Assembly: GCA_910586395.1 (NCBI GenBank)
Contig: CAJUFX010000001.1
Location: forward strand, 533,251-586,693
Direction: 5' to 3'
Origin: an uncultured Bacteroidales bacterium
GTDB taxonomy: Bacteria > Bacteroidota > Bacteroidia > Bacteroidales > P3
Length of the DNA stretch: 53,443 bases
The notes under the pieces were generated by a model. That model saw only the letters and a program-made list of their open reading frames with translations, did no database searches and was not told the origin of the DNA. The stretch's first letter is position 1, and each line of letters begins with the position of its first letter. Of this stretch, positions 40,263-47,576 are shown in pieces. Position numbers and translations under genes: made by a program.

Positions 40263-40778
40263 TGGACGTTTCCGATTGTACGCCATCAGTTGCAACAGGT
40301 CGGACATCCAACGGCGTTCCGAGGCCCATTTCTTGGACGGGCAACGATATTGCAAAACGGTATTGCCGGCGTAAACCGCTATCCGATACGGTTCATCCGC
40401 CGCATACAAGGCTTCCAGCACCTCCGCCGGTATATGGTAACCCATCCTAGACCACCATTGCTTTTTATCCTTTTCCAGGAAATAGACCGTCAGACTATCC
40501 GCTTTGAACGGCGTTTCCGAGAAGAAGACCACCGAATCTATCGACAGGGGAACGGGCGTCCAAACACTCATATTCACTTGGAAGTGCGCTTCCGAAGTCA
40601 CATAGGTCAAATCCAGCGAGACGGCCTTGCCATTCTCCGTACAAGGCACATCGAACGGCAAGATGAAATAGAGCAAATCATCGGCCCGGGGGCGCATGAC
40701 ATACCGGCTGTTCGGATTATTCCGCGCGGAAAGGCAGAGAACCTGCATCAGAAAAATGAAAAGCCATATCTTTCTCAT
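40260..40778 (-). CDS. small secreted protein of unknown function
   Basis: ATG 40778-40776 gives 172 residues beginning MRKIWLFIFLMQVLCLSA, a clear signal peptide with cleavage near residue 18. The mature part is beta-rich (EAHFQVNMSVWTPVPLSIDS, VVFFSETPFKADSLTVYFLE) and ends in a basic helix YRCPSKKWASERRWMSDLLQ. I recognise no family. The 3' third exists as a second copy at 38464-38620, and short pieces of its 3' end recur at 41525-41560. It is likely periplasmic. Confidence 0.65.
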   Translation of the reverse strand: MRKIWLFIFLMQVLCLSARNNPNSRYVMRPRADDLLYFILPFDVPCTENGKAVSLDLTYVTSEAHFQVNMSVWTPVPLSIDSVVFFSETPFKADSLTVYFLEKDKKQWWSRMGYHIPAEVLEALYAADEPYRIAVYAGNTVLQYRCPSKKWASERRWMSDLLQLMAYNRKRP

Positions 40779-40859
40779 GGACAATCAAGGGGAAATACAT
40801 CGAAAAACACGGTGCGAAACACGCAGATTCACACGAAACACTCAAATCCCATAGTAGAA

Positions 40860-40891
40860 AAAGGTTGTCCGGCAGTAGTCGGACAACCTTT
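40860..40891 (-). terminator. rho-independent terminator of the TRL-like gene
   Basis: Perfect 12-bp stem AAAGGTTGTCCG / CGGACAACCTTT with an 8-base loop, followed on the minus strand by a short T run. It lies 10 bases after the stop codon at 40902. Confidence 0.88.
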
Positions 40892-40901
40892 CCCGCTTCA
40901 T

Positions 40902-41213
40902 TTATTCGCCGTAAACAAAATACTTATGCTTTGTAAACAGCCCTAAAATACTCGTGGTTTTAACATCCACATGGCTGATTTTCGTAATGTCGGCTTTCTT
41001 GGCCGCCAAGTCGATGCTACCGTCACCGACCGCCACCAAACCCAAGACCGAAACCGTGGAAACCGTCCCGACTTTGGATCCCACTTCATTGCTCGTCACA
41101 GCAAACGGCGCATCGTAACCGGTGTAGATACCACCGACCATTCCCATTGAAGAGCACCCAGTAAACGCAAAGGCCGCCATCAAAAACGTCCCTACCAAAA
41201 TAATTTTTTTCAT
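40902..41213 (-). CDS. TRL-like family lipoprotein
   Basis: A 103-residue protein with a lipoprotein signal MKKIILVGTFLMAAFAFTGC; the lipobox FTGC places the lipidated Cys at 20. The rest has alternating Gly/Ser strands (GSKVGTVSTVSVLGLVAVGD) and the ending TTSILGLFTKHKYFVYGE, which is typical of the small TRL-like family of outer-membrane lipoproteins with unknown role. It has its own promoter about 140 bases upstream and a strong terminator, so it is monocistronic. Confidence 0.8.
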   Translation of the reverse strand: MKKIILVGTFLMAAFAFTGCSSMGMVGGIYTGYDAPFAVTSNEVGSKVGTVSTVSVLGLVAVGDGSIDLAAKKADITKISHVDVKTTSILGLFTKHKYFVYGE

Positions 41214-41357
41214 GTTGTTTTTATTTTTGCCGCACCGTTTGCCGATCCGACGGTTAAACTGTCAACATTGTGTTTATTGCGACCGCACCATCCCATTGCC
41301 ACCGACATGCGGCGCCCACACACCGCACTCCGTCCCTAAACTGATTTTTTGCCGCTA

Positions 41358-41365
41358 CAAAGCTA
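41358..41365 (-). promoter_or_regulatory. -7 box TAGCTTTG of the TRL-like gene
   Basis: TAGCTTTG on the minus strand with a TTG 18 bases upstream (41386-41384). The predicted leader is about 140 bases long. Confidence 0.5.
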
Positions 41366-41391
41366 TATATATTACGAGATTTACAAGACCT

Positions 41392-41518
41392 TAGGCGGCT
41401 TTTCTTGAAAATTTTGAAAAATCACGCGAAACGCGACAAAAAGGCGCAGAGAACACGCCAAACCTTCACTAATCAAGCCCGCGACCGGGCAAACTGCATT
41501 ACGCCGAACGATAGGGAC
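41392..41518. repeat. ~125-bp dispersed repeat S, copy 2
   Basis: Matches 37247-37373, including the GCCCG-CGAC-CGGGC hairpin. It is followed by GATTGTACGCCATCAGTTGC (about 41535-41554), also found at the 3' end of the secreted-protein gene near 40272. Confidence 0.8.
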
Positions 41519-41602
41519 GTTTTCATGACGTTTTGATTGTACGCCATCAGTTGCCAAGTCACAGATTCAACACATATTATAAACGAATTAAGCAAATCAA
41601 TT

Positions 41603-41663
41603 CGGTACTTTTGCGGTGTTTTGACCGGAACTTTTGCGGTATTTCATTCGGCACTTTTGCGGT
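41603..41663. repeat. three CGGnACTTTTGCGGT repeats with 23-bp period
   Basis: Copies lie at 41603-41617, 41626-41640 and 41649-41663. Regularly spaced multiple terminal repeats are typical of IS21-like element ends; no transposase gene is present. The following 41664-41859 shows no gene apart from the leader of the ccsB-like gene. Confidence 0.7.
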
Positions 41664-41859
41664 ACAATATGCTGAAGGATGAATCCGGTCGCCAATCTGC
41701 CAGCCGTGCCAGCCGCCGGGGATAGCGGATTTGCCATATTTTTCGTATTATTGCGGTTTGGTTACGGGTGAACCGACACCACAGGCACTGTGGCGGTTAC
41801 AAGAGACCTGCGGCGTGCCGGATATGCCATACGCCCGGCAACTAACGGAAATACCATCC

Positions 41860-42864
41860 ATGAAAGTAAAGACGGTTTATATCATCTGGGCGGTCTATTT
41901 CGGACTGGCGCTCGTCTGTCAGCTGGCGATGCCGGACGGCTTCAAGAGCGACTTTTTCGCCTTTCCCGTCAACGCCGCCCTGCTGTTGGCCGGCGCGGTC
42001 GCCCTGTGGATTCTATACCGGGAAATGAACCGGTCGGCCGTATCGCGCCTGCTCGCCGCCCCGGCGACCACGTTTCTGCTATTGGCGGTATCGGCGGTCA
42101 CATTTCTCATATTAGGCCTCACAACTTGGCTGAAGCCGGATTCCCGGTGGTTTTTCTTTGTCTTTTTGGCCCTGCTGGCCCACCTGCTTTTCGTCATTTT
42201 CAGAGGCCTGCGGAGAGGTCGTCCCCACCGCCTGCGCTTCCTGCTCAACCATGTGGGGCTGACGCTCGCACTGATCGGCGGGTTTGCCGGGGCGCCGGAC
42301 ACGATTCAATGGCGGCTGCCGGTTTCGCGCCACGAACCGACCCAAACGGCCTTTTCGCGCGAACGCGGCTTTACCCGCCTGCGGCAGACGTTTCAACTGG
42401 AAGATTTCAACGTGTCGTATTACCCCAACGGCCAGCCCGCAGACTACGAAGCACGGCTGAAAGTGGACGAACGGCCGGTCGTGTTGCGCGTCAATGAACC
42501 CTACGGGCTGTCGCTGACCGACGACCTCTATTTGGTGGATTACGAAAAGGTGCCTGCCGGACAAGCCGTCGGGTATTGCGTCGTGGAAATCGTGCGCCAA
42601 CCTTGGAAATACGTGCTGTGGCTCGGCGTATGGATGATGCTCCTGGGCTGCGTATTGCTGTTCGTGCAAGGGGCGGCGGGGAAAAGAGGCGCACTGGGTA
42701 CCCAAGCGGCCAATGCGTCAAACGCGCAAGTGGCGAACGCGACCAGCACTCAGACGGCCGCAGACACGCCGCCCTCCAGAACCGCATCGGCCACAGACGC
42801 CAAGCCGGCGACCATCGCCAAGCCGCAAGCCGGTGAAAGCGAACTGAAAGGAGGCGCGCTATGA
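41860..42864 (+). CDS. cytochrome c biogenesis protein, ResB/CcsB family
   Basis: ATG 41860 (MKVKTVYIIWAVYFGLALVC) gives 334 residues; the open frame to 41731 includes unrelated sequence. There are three N-terminal membrane helices (about 5-25, 37-57, 68-92), a fourth near 100-118, a periplasmic part (about 145-265) with NVSYYPNGQPADYEARLKV and NEPYGLSLTDDLYLVDYEKV, and a last helix (about 245-268). ResB/CcsB proteins help deliver haem and hold apocytochrome in the system II assembly pathway. The C-terminal 60 residues are an Ala/Thr/Ser-rich low-complexity tail, an odd feature. It overlaps ccsA by four bases. Confidence 0.82.
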   Translation: MKVKTVYIIWAVYFGLALVCQLAMPDGFKSDFFAFPVNAALLLAGAVALWILYREMNRSAVSRLLAAPATTFLLLAVSAVTFLILGLTTWLKPDSRWFFFVFLALLAHLLFVIFRGLRRGRPHRLRFLLNHVGLTLALIGGFAGAPDTIQWRLPVSRHEPTQTAFSRERGFTRLRQTFQLEDFNVSYYPNGQPADYEARLKVDERPVVLRVNEPYGLSLTDDLYLVDYEKVPAGQAVGYCVVEIVRQPWKYVLWLGVWMMLLGCVLLFVQGAAGKRGALGTQAANASNAQVANATSTQTAADTPPSRTASATDAKPATIAKPQAGESELKGGAL

Positions 42865-43634
42865 CCTGGCAATCATTCCTATTTTTCGCCATCGCCGCGG
42901 CCCTCCTCTGGATAGCCGGCGCCACGCTCGCCTTGCGGCGGCCGACTTACAGCCGCTGGGCGGCCGGCCTCACCGGCGCGGGCCTGCTCGTCTATACCGT
43001 CTTCATCGTCGGCCTTTGGGTCGGCTTGCAACGGCCGCCGCTCCGCACCATGGGCGAAACCCGCCTCTGGTATGCGTTCTTCCTCATTTTGGCCGGCCTG
43101 CTGACCTACCGACGCTGGCGCTACAGCTGGCTGTTGCTCTGTTCCACCGTCATCGCCCTCGTCTTCGTCCTCATCAACCTGCTCAAACCCGAAATACACG
43201 ACCAGTCGCTCATGCCGGCCTTGCAGAGCTTTTGGTTCATCCCGCACGTCACGGTCTATATTTTCGCTTACGCCGTCCTCGGCTGCGCCTTTCTCCTCGC
43301 CCTGGCCGGCTGGTGGCAGAAAACCGACGGCTATTTCCCGACCATAGACCGCCTGGTCTATATCGGCCTGGCGTTCCTGACCTTGGGCATGCTGAGCGGC
43401 ATGCTGTGGGCCAAGGCGGCCTGGGGACATTTCTGGGGCTGGGATCCCAAAGAGACGTGGGCCGCCATCACCTGGTGCGTCTATCTGCTCTACATCCACC
43501 TGCGGCTCTACGGCCGCGGCAACCGAACGCTCCTCAACGGATTGCTGACCCTCGGCTTCGTCTGTATGCAGATGTGCTGGTACGGCGTCAATTACCTGCC
43601 CGCCGCCAAAGCCAGTCTGCATGTGTATGGATAA
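42861..43634 (+). CDS. ccsA: cytochrome c assembly protein CcsA (haem handling)
   Basis: The 257-residue polytopic protein carries the tryptophan-rich haem-binding motif WGWDPKETWAAITW (about 192-205), the hallmark of CcsA/CcmC/CcmF proteins, and about eight membrane helices. Histidines on both sides (HVTVYIF, YIHLRLYG) fit the external haem ligands. With the upstream ResB/CcsB protein it forms the system II haem lyase that attaches haem to CxxCH motifs on the periplasmic side. Its likely customer, a triheme peroxidase, is encoded next. It overlaps the upstream stop (ATGA). Confidence 0.92.
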   Translation: MTWQSFLFFAIAAALLWIAGATLALRRPTYSRWAAGLTGAGLLVYTVFIVGLWVGLQRPPLRTMGETRLWYAFFLILAGLLTYRRWRYSWLLLCSTVIALVFVLINLLKPEIHDQSLMPALQSFWFIPHVTVYIFAYAVLGCAFLLALAGWWQKTDGYFPTIDRLVYIGLAFLTLGMLSGMLWAKAAWGHFWGWDPKETWAAITWCVYLLYIHLRLYGRGNRTLLNGLLTLGFVCMQMCWYGVNYLPAAKASLHVYG

Positions 43635-43760
43635 GACGGACGGGGATTTTTGAAAGGATGTTCGAGACGTCGCCGAAGCGCAACGAGAAAACATCGTTCC
43701 CGCCATGCCGAGGTACAACGGAAAAAAGAAAGAAAAAATAATTTTATAACCACGCCTATT

Positions 43761-45233
43761 ATGAAAAAAAGTTCTTTTTCAAAGCACGTTTTTGCGCCAC
43801 GGCCATCTGAAAACAAGTTTTCGACGGCTCGTTTGGCTATATCAAAACGTTCAGTATTGCTGCTGGTTCTCGTAGGCCTGATTGTGGCGCTCGCCATCGT
43901 CTATCGCGCCGTGAACCAAGCCCCGTCGGCCGAATTGGCGGCCAACGAACAAGTATTGGAGGTGATGACGGACGGCGGATGCCTCTTCTGTCATGCCGCC
44001 GATACCAAACTGCCGTTTTACGCCGACTTCCCCGTAGTGCGGAATATGATCGGCAAGCATATCCGAGACGGATACGCCACGTTCGACATGCAACCGTTCA
44101 TGGCGGCCATGCAGGCCGGCACGGCACCCGACGAAATCGACCTGGCGAAAGTGGAGCAAAGCGTCGCGGACGGCTCCATGCCGCTTATGTCGTACTACCT
44201 CGTACATTGGGGTTCCTCCATCACCTGCAAGAAACGCAACCGGATGATGGCCGCTTTCAAGCAACTGCGGGCCGAATACTATCCGAATCCGCTCGCCGCG
44301 CCGGCTTTCGCCAACGAAACCGTCCGCCCCATCCCGGACAGCGTGCCCTACGATGCGGCCAAAGCCGCCCTCGGCCAAGCCCTTTACCACGACACGCGGC
44401 TGAGTGCCGACGGCACCGTCTCCTGCGCCACCTGCCACGGCATTGAGACGGCCGGCGTCGATAACAAACGCTATTCGGAAGGCATAGGCGGCCAACTCGG
44501 CGGCGTAAACGCCCCGACGGTCTATAACGCCTGCTTCAACTTCGCCCAATTTTGGGACGGCCGGGCGGCGACGCTCTCGGCTCAGGCCGGCGGCCCGCCC
44601 TTAAACCCCGTCGAAATGGGCAGCGCCTCGTTTGACGAGATTGCGGAACGCATCGCGCAAGACAAGGAATTTACGGCCCAATTCAAGAAGGTCTATCCGG
44701 AAGGCCTGAGCGAGGCGACGATTACCGACGCGATTGCCGAATACGAAAAGACGCTCATCACGCCCAACTCAGCCTTTGACCGCTATCTGAAAGGCGAAGC
44801 GGACGCCATGACGGCCGAACAGATAGAAGGCTACGCCCTGTTCAAGGAATACAGTTGCGCCACCTGCCATGCCGGCGAAAACATGGGCGGCCTCTCTTAC
44901 GAACTCATGGGCCAGCGCGCCAACTATTTCGAAGACCGCGAGCTGACGCTCAAATCGGGCCTGACCGACGGCGACAACGGCCGCTGGGCGCAGACGGGCG
45001 TGGAACGCGACCGCTACCGTTTCAAGACGCCCACGCTCCGCAACGTGGCGCTGACTTACCCGTATTATCACGACGGCAGCGTGGACAGCCTCGCCCAAGC
45101 CATTGCGATGATGGCGACCTATCAGGTGGGCCGCGACATGAAGCCGGCCGACGTAAAGAAAGTGGAGAAGTTCCTCGAAGCCCTGACCGGCGAATATCAA
45201 GGACAATTGCTGACGAACGCCAACATGAAGTAA
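43761..45233 (+). CDS. triheme cytochrome c peroxidase with N-terminal haem-binding domain
   Basis: The 490-residue protein starts MKKSSFSKHV at 43761. Residues 4-30 are encoded by a dispersed repeat; a membrane helix follows (about 32-52, VLLLVLVGLIVALAIVY). Three haem c motifs are visible: C74LFCH78 in an N-terminal haem-binding domain (LPFYADFPVV), C222ATCH226 and C366ATCH370 in the bacterial di-haem peroxidase part (QALYHDTRLSADGTVSC, TPTLRNVALTYPYYHDGSV). It is anchored to the inner membrane and should reduce hydrogen peroxide with electrons from the quinone pool, similar to the YhjA type. A strong terminator follows. A start after the repeat (TTG in the repeat end) is also possible. Confidence 0.88.
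   Translation: MKKSSFSKHVFAPRPSENKFSTARLAISKRSVLLLVLVGLIVALAIVYRAVNQAPSAELAANEQVLEVMTDGGCLFCHAADTKLPFYADFPVVRNMIGKHIRDGYATFDMQPFMAAMQAGTAPDEIDLAKVEQSVADGSMPLMSYYLVHWGSSITCKKRNRMMAAFKQLRAEYYPNPLAAPAFANETVRPIPDSVPYDAAKAALGQALYHDTRLSADGTVSCATCHGIETAGVDNKRYSEGIGGQLGGVNAPTVYNACFNFAQFWDGRAATLSAQAGGPPLNPVEMGSASFDEIAERIAQDKEFTAQFKKVYPEGLSEATITDAIAEYEKTLITPNSAFDRYLKGEADAMTAEQIEGYALFKEYSCATCHAGENMGGLSYELMGQRANYFEDRELTLKSGLTDGDNGRWAQTGVERDRYRFKTPTLRNVALTYPYYHDGSVDSLAQAIAMMATYQVGRDMKPADVKKVEKFLEALTGEYQGQLLTNANMK
43770..43850. repeat. dispersed hairpin repeat, copy B (within the peroxidase coding start)
   Basis: About 80 bp with roughly 90% identity to 25430-25513. It encodes SFSKHVFAPRPSENKFSTAR in frame with the peroxidase and contains the imperfect GCCATC-GAAAAC / GTTTTC-GACGGC hairpin. 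Confidence 0.8.
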
Positions 45234-45352
45234 AGACGGCGACAAAGCCTTGGACACCGGGTTGCGGACACCGGGCGGCGGCCCTTTAACAGCCCCGCAA
45301 CAGCCCAGCAGCGGCCATGAGAGTCCACCGACACGTGCCCCATCGGCTTTCA

Positions 45353-45391
45353 AGAGCCATAGCGTTTACAAGATGCTATGGCTCTTTTTTT
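45353..45391 (+). terminator. rho-independent terminator of the cytochrome c genes
   Basis: An 11-bp stem AGAGCCATAGC / GCTATGGCTCT (45353-45363, 45375-45385) with an 11-base loop and a run of seven T (45385-45391). Confidence 0.9.
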
Positions 45392-45409
45392 ACCCATCGG
45401 CTCTCAACT

Positions 45410-45673
45410 TCAATAATGATACCGCATTGACAGGACATATACGGTCACGATATCATCGTGTACCGCATAAATGATACGATGCTCCGAATTGATGCGGCGC
45501 GACCAATAGCCACTCAACTGATATTTCAAGGCTTCAGGTTTGCCTATACCGGTATAGGGATGCAGGGCGATATCTTTGAGCAAAGCCGTAATACGATTCA
45601 TAATTTGCTTGTTACCGGACTTTTTCCAATAGGCCAGATCGCGCTCGGCCTGCGACAGCAAAACTATTTCCAT
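45410..45673 (-). CDS. yoeB: YoeB/Txe-type toxin
   Basis: An 87-residue RelE-superfamily protein that begins MEIVLLSQAERDLAYWKKSG. It has the YoeB core PYTGIGKPEALKYQLSGYWS (about 39-58), then RRINSEHRIIY and a C-terminal YVLSMRYHY with the catalytic His. YoeB cleaves mRNA on the ribosome at start codons. It overlaps the upstream antitoxin gene by ten bases and ends just after the convergent terminator of the peroxidase gene. Confidence 0.92.
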   Translation of the reverse strand: MEIVLLSQAERDLAYWKKSGNKQIMNRITALLKDIALHPYTGIGKPEALKYQLSGYWSRRINSEHRIIYAVHDDIVTVYVLSMRYHY

Positions 45674-45924
45674 AATTCATCGAGATTGACCGCCTTGCCC
45701 TTTCCCTGCTGAATTTCCGCTTCGCCCTGACGTATCACCTCCATCATGGCCGGCGATTTCATGATATATTCCGTTTCCTTGATGGCATTATACTCTTCCA
45801 GCGAGATGACCACCACGCTTTCATTGCCCGAGCGATGCACCAATAGCGGTTCGCTGTCGTTGATGACCCCGTCCAGATAATGCTTGAGATTGTTTCTCAA
45901 TTCCGAATAATTCGCCGTTCTCAT
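45664..45924 (-). CDS. yefM: YefM/Phd-type antitoxin
   Basis: ATG 45924-45922 gives 86 residues beginning MRTANYSELRNNLKHYLDGV, the conserved opening of YefM; longer in-frame codons up to 46059 come from a 13-bp tandem repeat and lack a good start. The Phd/YefM fold binds DNA with its N-terminal half, and the C-terminal tail (about 58-86) wraps the toxin. It is placed before the YoeB gene and overlaps it by ten bases. The leader of about 125 bases contains five 13-bp repeats and a palindrome at the promoter, which may be operator sites. Confidence 0.9.
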   Translation of the reverse strand: MRTANYSELRNNLKHYLDGVINDSEPLLVHRSGNESVVVISLEEYNAIKETEYIMKSPAMMEVIRQGEAEIQQGKGKAVNLDELWK

Positions 45925-45977
45925 AAGTCTTTTGCTTGTTGAACCGACGGCAACCTGACGCCTATAGGCCGCACTGC

Positions 45978-46042
45978 GCCGAAGTTTGTCGCCAAAGTTT
46001 GTCGCCAAAGCATACCGCCGAAGGTTGTCGTCGAAGTTTGCC
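45978..46042. repeat. five tandem 13-bp repeats in the yefM leader
   Basis: Units close to GCCGAAGTTTGTC start at 45978, 45991, 46004, 46017 and 46030. They lie between the promoter box and the yefM start. Confidence 0.8.
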
Positions 46043-46049
46043 GCCGGAT

Positions 46050-46064
46050 ATTTGTACAAATATA
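46050..46064 (-). promoter_or_regulatory. promoter box and palindrome upstream of yefM
   Basis: TATATTTG on the minus strand (46064-46057) overlaps the perfect palindrome TATTTGTACAAATA (about 46049-46062), a likely repressor site. 46065-46224 beyond it is a GC-rich stretch without a convincing gene. Confidence 0.55.
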
Positions 46065-46224
46065 CGTACTTATTTTTGTACTTGCAAATTTCTGTAGGAA
46101 GTTTCTAAGGGTTTCGGGTGAACCTACGCTGATTGGCGCGGCAACGTGGATGCGGCGCGGGTGGGTCAGGACGCGGTGGGCGATGGGCGGCGGCCGTGAC
46201 GGGTCAGAGCGCGACAGTTACGGG

Positions 46225-47328
46225 TCAAGGCGCGGCGGGCGGGATAGTGTAACGCCAGCCCTTGGCGGTGCGGGCGAGCGTGCGGCGGCCGAAGCGGTCT
46301 TCAAAGACCTTGCCGCCCTCGCCGCCGAGGTAGTTTTGGATAATCTGCTCGATTTGCTCCCGGTTGAAGTCGCGCGCCTTGAGATACCACTCCCAAAAGC
46401 AGAGACAGGCGGCCTCGCCGACTTCGGCTTGAAACCGACGGAGCCGCGTTTTGGCGATGAACTCGGCGGCGGGGGCGGCCGGCGGCTCGGGAGCGGAACC
46501 GGCGTCTGAGGGTGCAACACGCGCCGCCTCCGAAACCTCGGAAGCGTTCAGAGCGCCGGCCGCCGGCCCTTCCCGCTCCACGAGCCGCGCTTCGGCCGCC
46601 GCATACCAGGCCGACAGGACAGCCTCGCCGCGTTGCAGGCTCAGGGCCGTCTGCGCGGCATGCGCCACGGCCTGTGGATTCAACTGCTCGCAAAGCGGCA
46701 GCAGATGATGCCGGATGCGGTTGCGCAGATAGTCGTCTTCGGCATTCGTGGCGTCGGTACAATAAGCGAGACCCTGCGACGCGGCGTAGGCCTCGATTTC
46801 GGCGCGGCGGGCAAAGAGCAGCGGACGGACATAGACCCCCTGCACGGCTTGCATGGCCCGCAAGCCTTTCAGGCCCGTCCCCCGCAAGAGGTTGAGCCAA
46901 ACCGTCTCCGCCTGGTCGTCCGCGTGATGCGCCAGGGCGCAGGCCTGCAGGCCGTGTTGCGCCATGCACCGCTTAAAGAAACCGTAGCGGAGTTCGCGCG
47001 CCGCCATCTCGATGGAAACGGCCTGCGCCTTGGCGTAGGCGGCCGTGTCGAACCGCACCGTATAAAACGGCAGGCCGGCCTCCTTGGCCAAAGCCTCTGC
47101 AAAAGCCTGGTCGCCGTCGGCCGCCGCGCCGCGCAACTGGAAATGACAATGCGCCACCGCCAGTTCCAGCGGCAACGCCCCCTGCCGAACCGCCCGCAGG
47201 AGCAGATGCAGCAATACGGTGGAGTCCGCGCCGCCGCTGAGCGCGACCAGCACTTTCTCCCGCCCTTCGAACAGGCGGTTCCGCTTCACATATTTCAAAA
47301 AACGCGCGTACATATCGCTTACATACAA
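46225..47328 (-). CDS. tilS: tRNA(Ile)-lysidine synthetase
   Basis: The 367-residue enzyme converts the wobble C of tRNA-Ile (CAU) to lysidine. The PP-loop SGGADS lies at 31-36; LAHHADDQAETVWLNLLRGTGLKGL (shown in parts: LAHHADDQAETVWLN, RGTGLKGL) and CTDATNAEDDYLRNRIRH are typical. The middle part (about 230-290) has an Ala/Pro/Glu-rich insertion, EVSEAARVAPSDAGSAPEPP, that is probably a flexible linker. The C-terminal segment REQIEQIIQNYLGG fits the tRNA-binding end, but the far C-terminal domain of E. coli TilS is short here. A second ATG at 47313 is also possible. It is not overlapped by other genes. Confidence 0.9.
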   Translation of the reverse strand: MYVSDMYARFLKYVKRNRLFEGREKVLVALSGGADSTVLLHLLLRAVRQGALPLELAVAHCHFQLRGAAADGDQAFAEALAKEAGLPFYTVRFDTAAYAKAQAVSIEMAARELRYGFFKRCMAQHGLQACALAHHADDQAETVWLNLLRGTGLKGLRAMQAVQGVYVRPLLFARRAEIEAYAASQGLAYCTDATNAEDDYLRNRIRHHLLPLCEQLNPQAVAHAAQTALSLQRGEAVLSAWYAAAEARLVEREGPAAGALNASEVSEAARVAPSDAGSAPEPPAAPAAEFIAKTRLRRFQAEVGEAACLCFWEWYLKARDFNREQIEQIIQNYLGGEGGKVFEDRFGRRTLARTAKGWRYTIPPAAP

Positions 47329-47331
47329 GAC

Positions 47332-47450
47332 GGTGTGTCATAAAGGCCAATCTGCTGCGTTATTTTCGGGATTCAGGCTCAGTCATTTACTATAGTAAAC
47401 TCTTTCGCCTTCACCCTCAATGCCTTGCATCTTGACCTCTCTGACACACC
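47332..47450. mobile_element. MITE-like element of 119 bp with terminal inverted repeats
   Basis: Perfect 9-bp ends GGTGTGTCA (47332-47340) and TGACACACC (47442-47450), extendable to about 20 bp with four mismatches, enclose non-coding sequence. In the centre is a perfect palindrome TTTACTATAGTAAA (47386-47399). No open frame. It lies between tilS and infB. Confidence 0.6.
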
Positions 47451-47463
47451 TTAAGAGAAGTCA

Positions 47464-47500
47464 AAGGGGTTGTTCCAAATGCAAATTGAAACAACCCCTT
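47464..47500 (-). terminator. hairpin, probable terminator of the rimP-nusA-infB operon
   Basis: An 11-bp perfect stem AAGGGGTTGTT / AACAACCCCTT with a 15-base loop, about 80 bases after the infB stop. The T run on the minus strand is short (three), so efficiency is uncertain. Confidence 0.6.
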
Positions 47501-47576
47501 CAAACGCTATAGTTACCGGCTCAGCCCTCAGGCAGACCGACAAGCAGGCCAGCCGATTCACAGGCGGACCTAAGAC

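Noticed and set aside
40024..40344. antitoxin-like frame of 106 codons as an intact gene
   Set aside because: Its first 27 codons are the out-of-frame 3' end of the neighbouring gene; only the part below 40262 matches HigA.
43650..45233. earlier start for the peroxidase at 43650
   Set aside because: The first 37 codons are Arg/Lys-rich low-complexity sequence right after ccsA; ATG 43761 is closer to the membrane helix.
46150..46509. 119-codon open frame on the plus strand
   Set aside because: It overlaps the end of tilS and a GC-rich gap; composition is that of non-coding GC-rich DNA.
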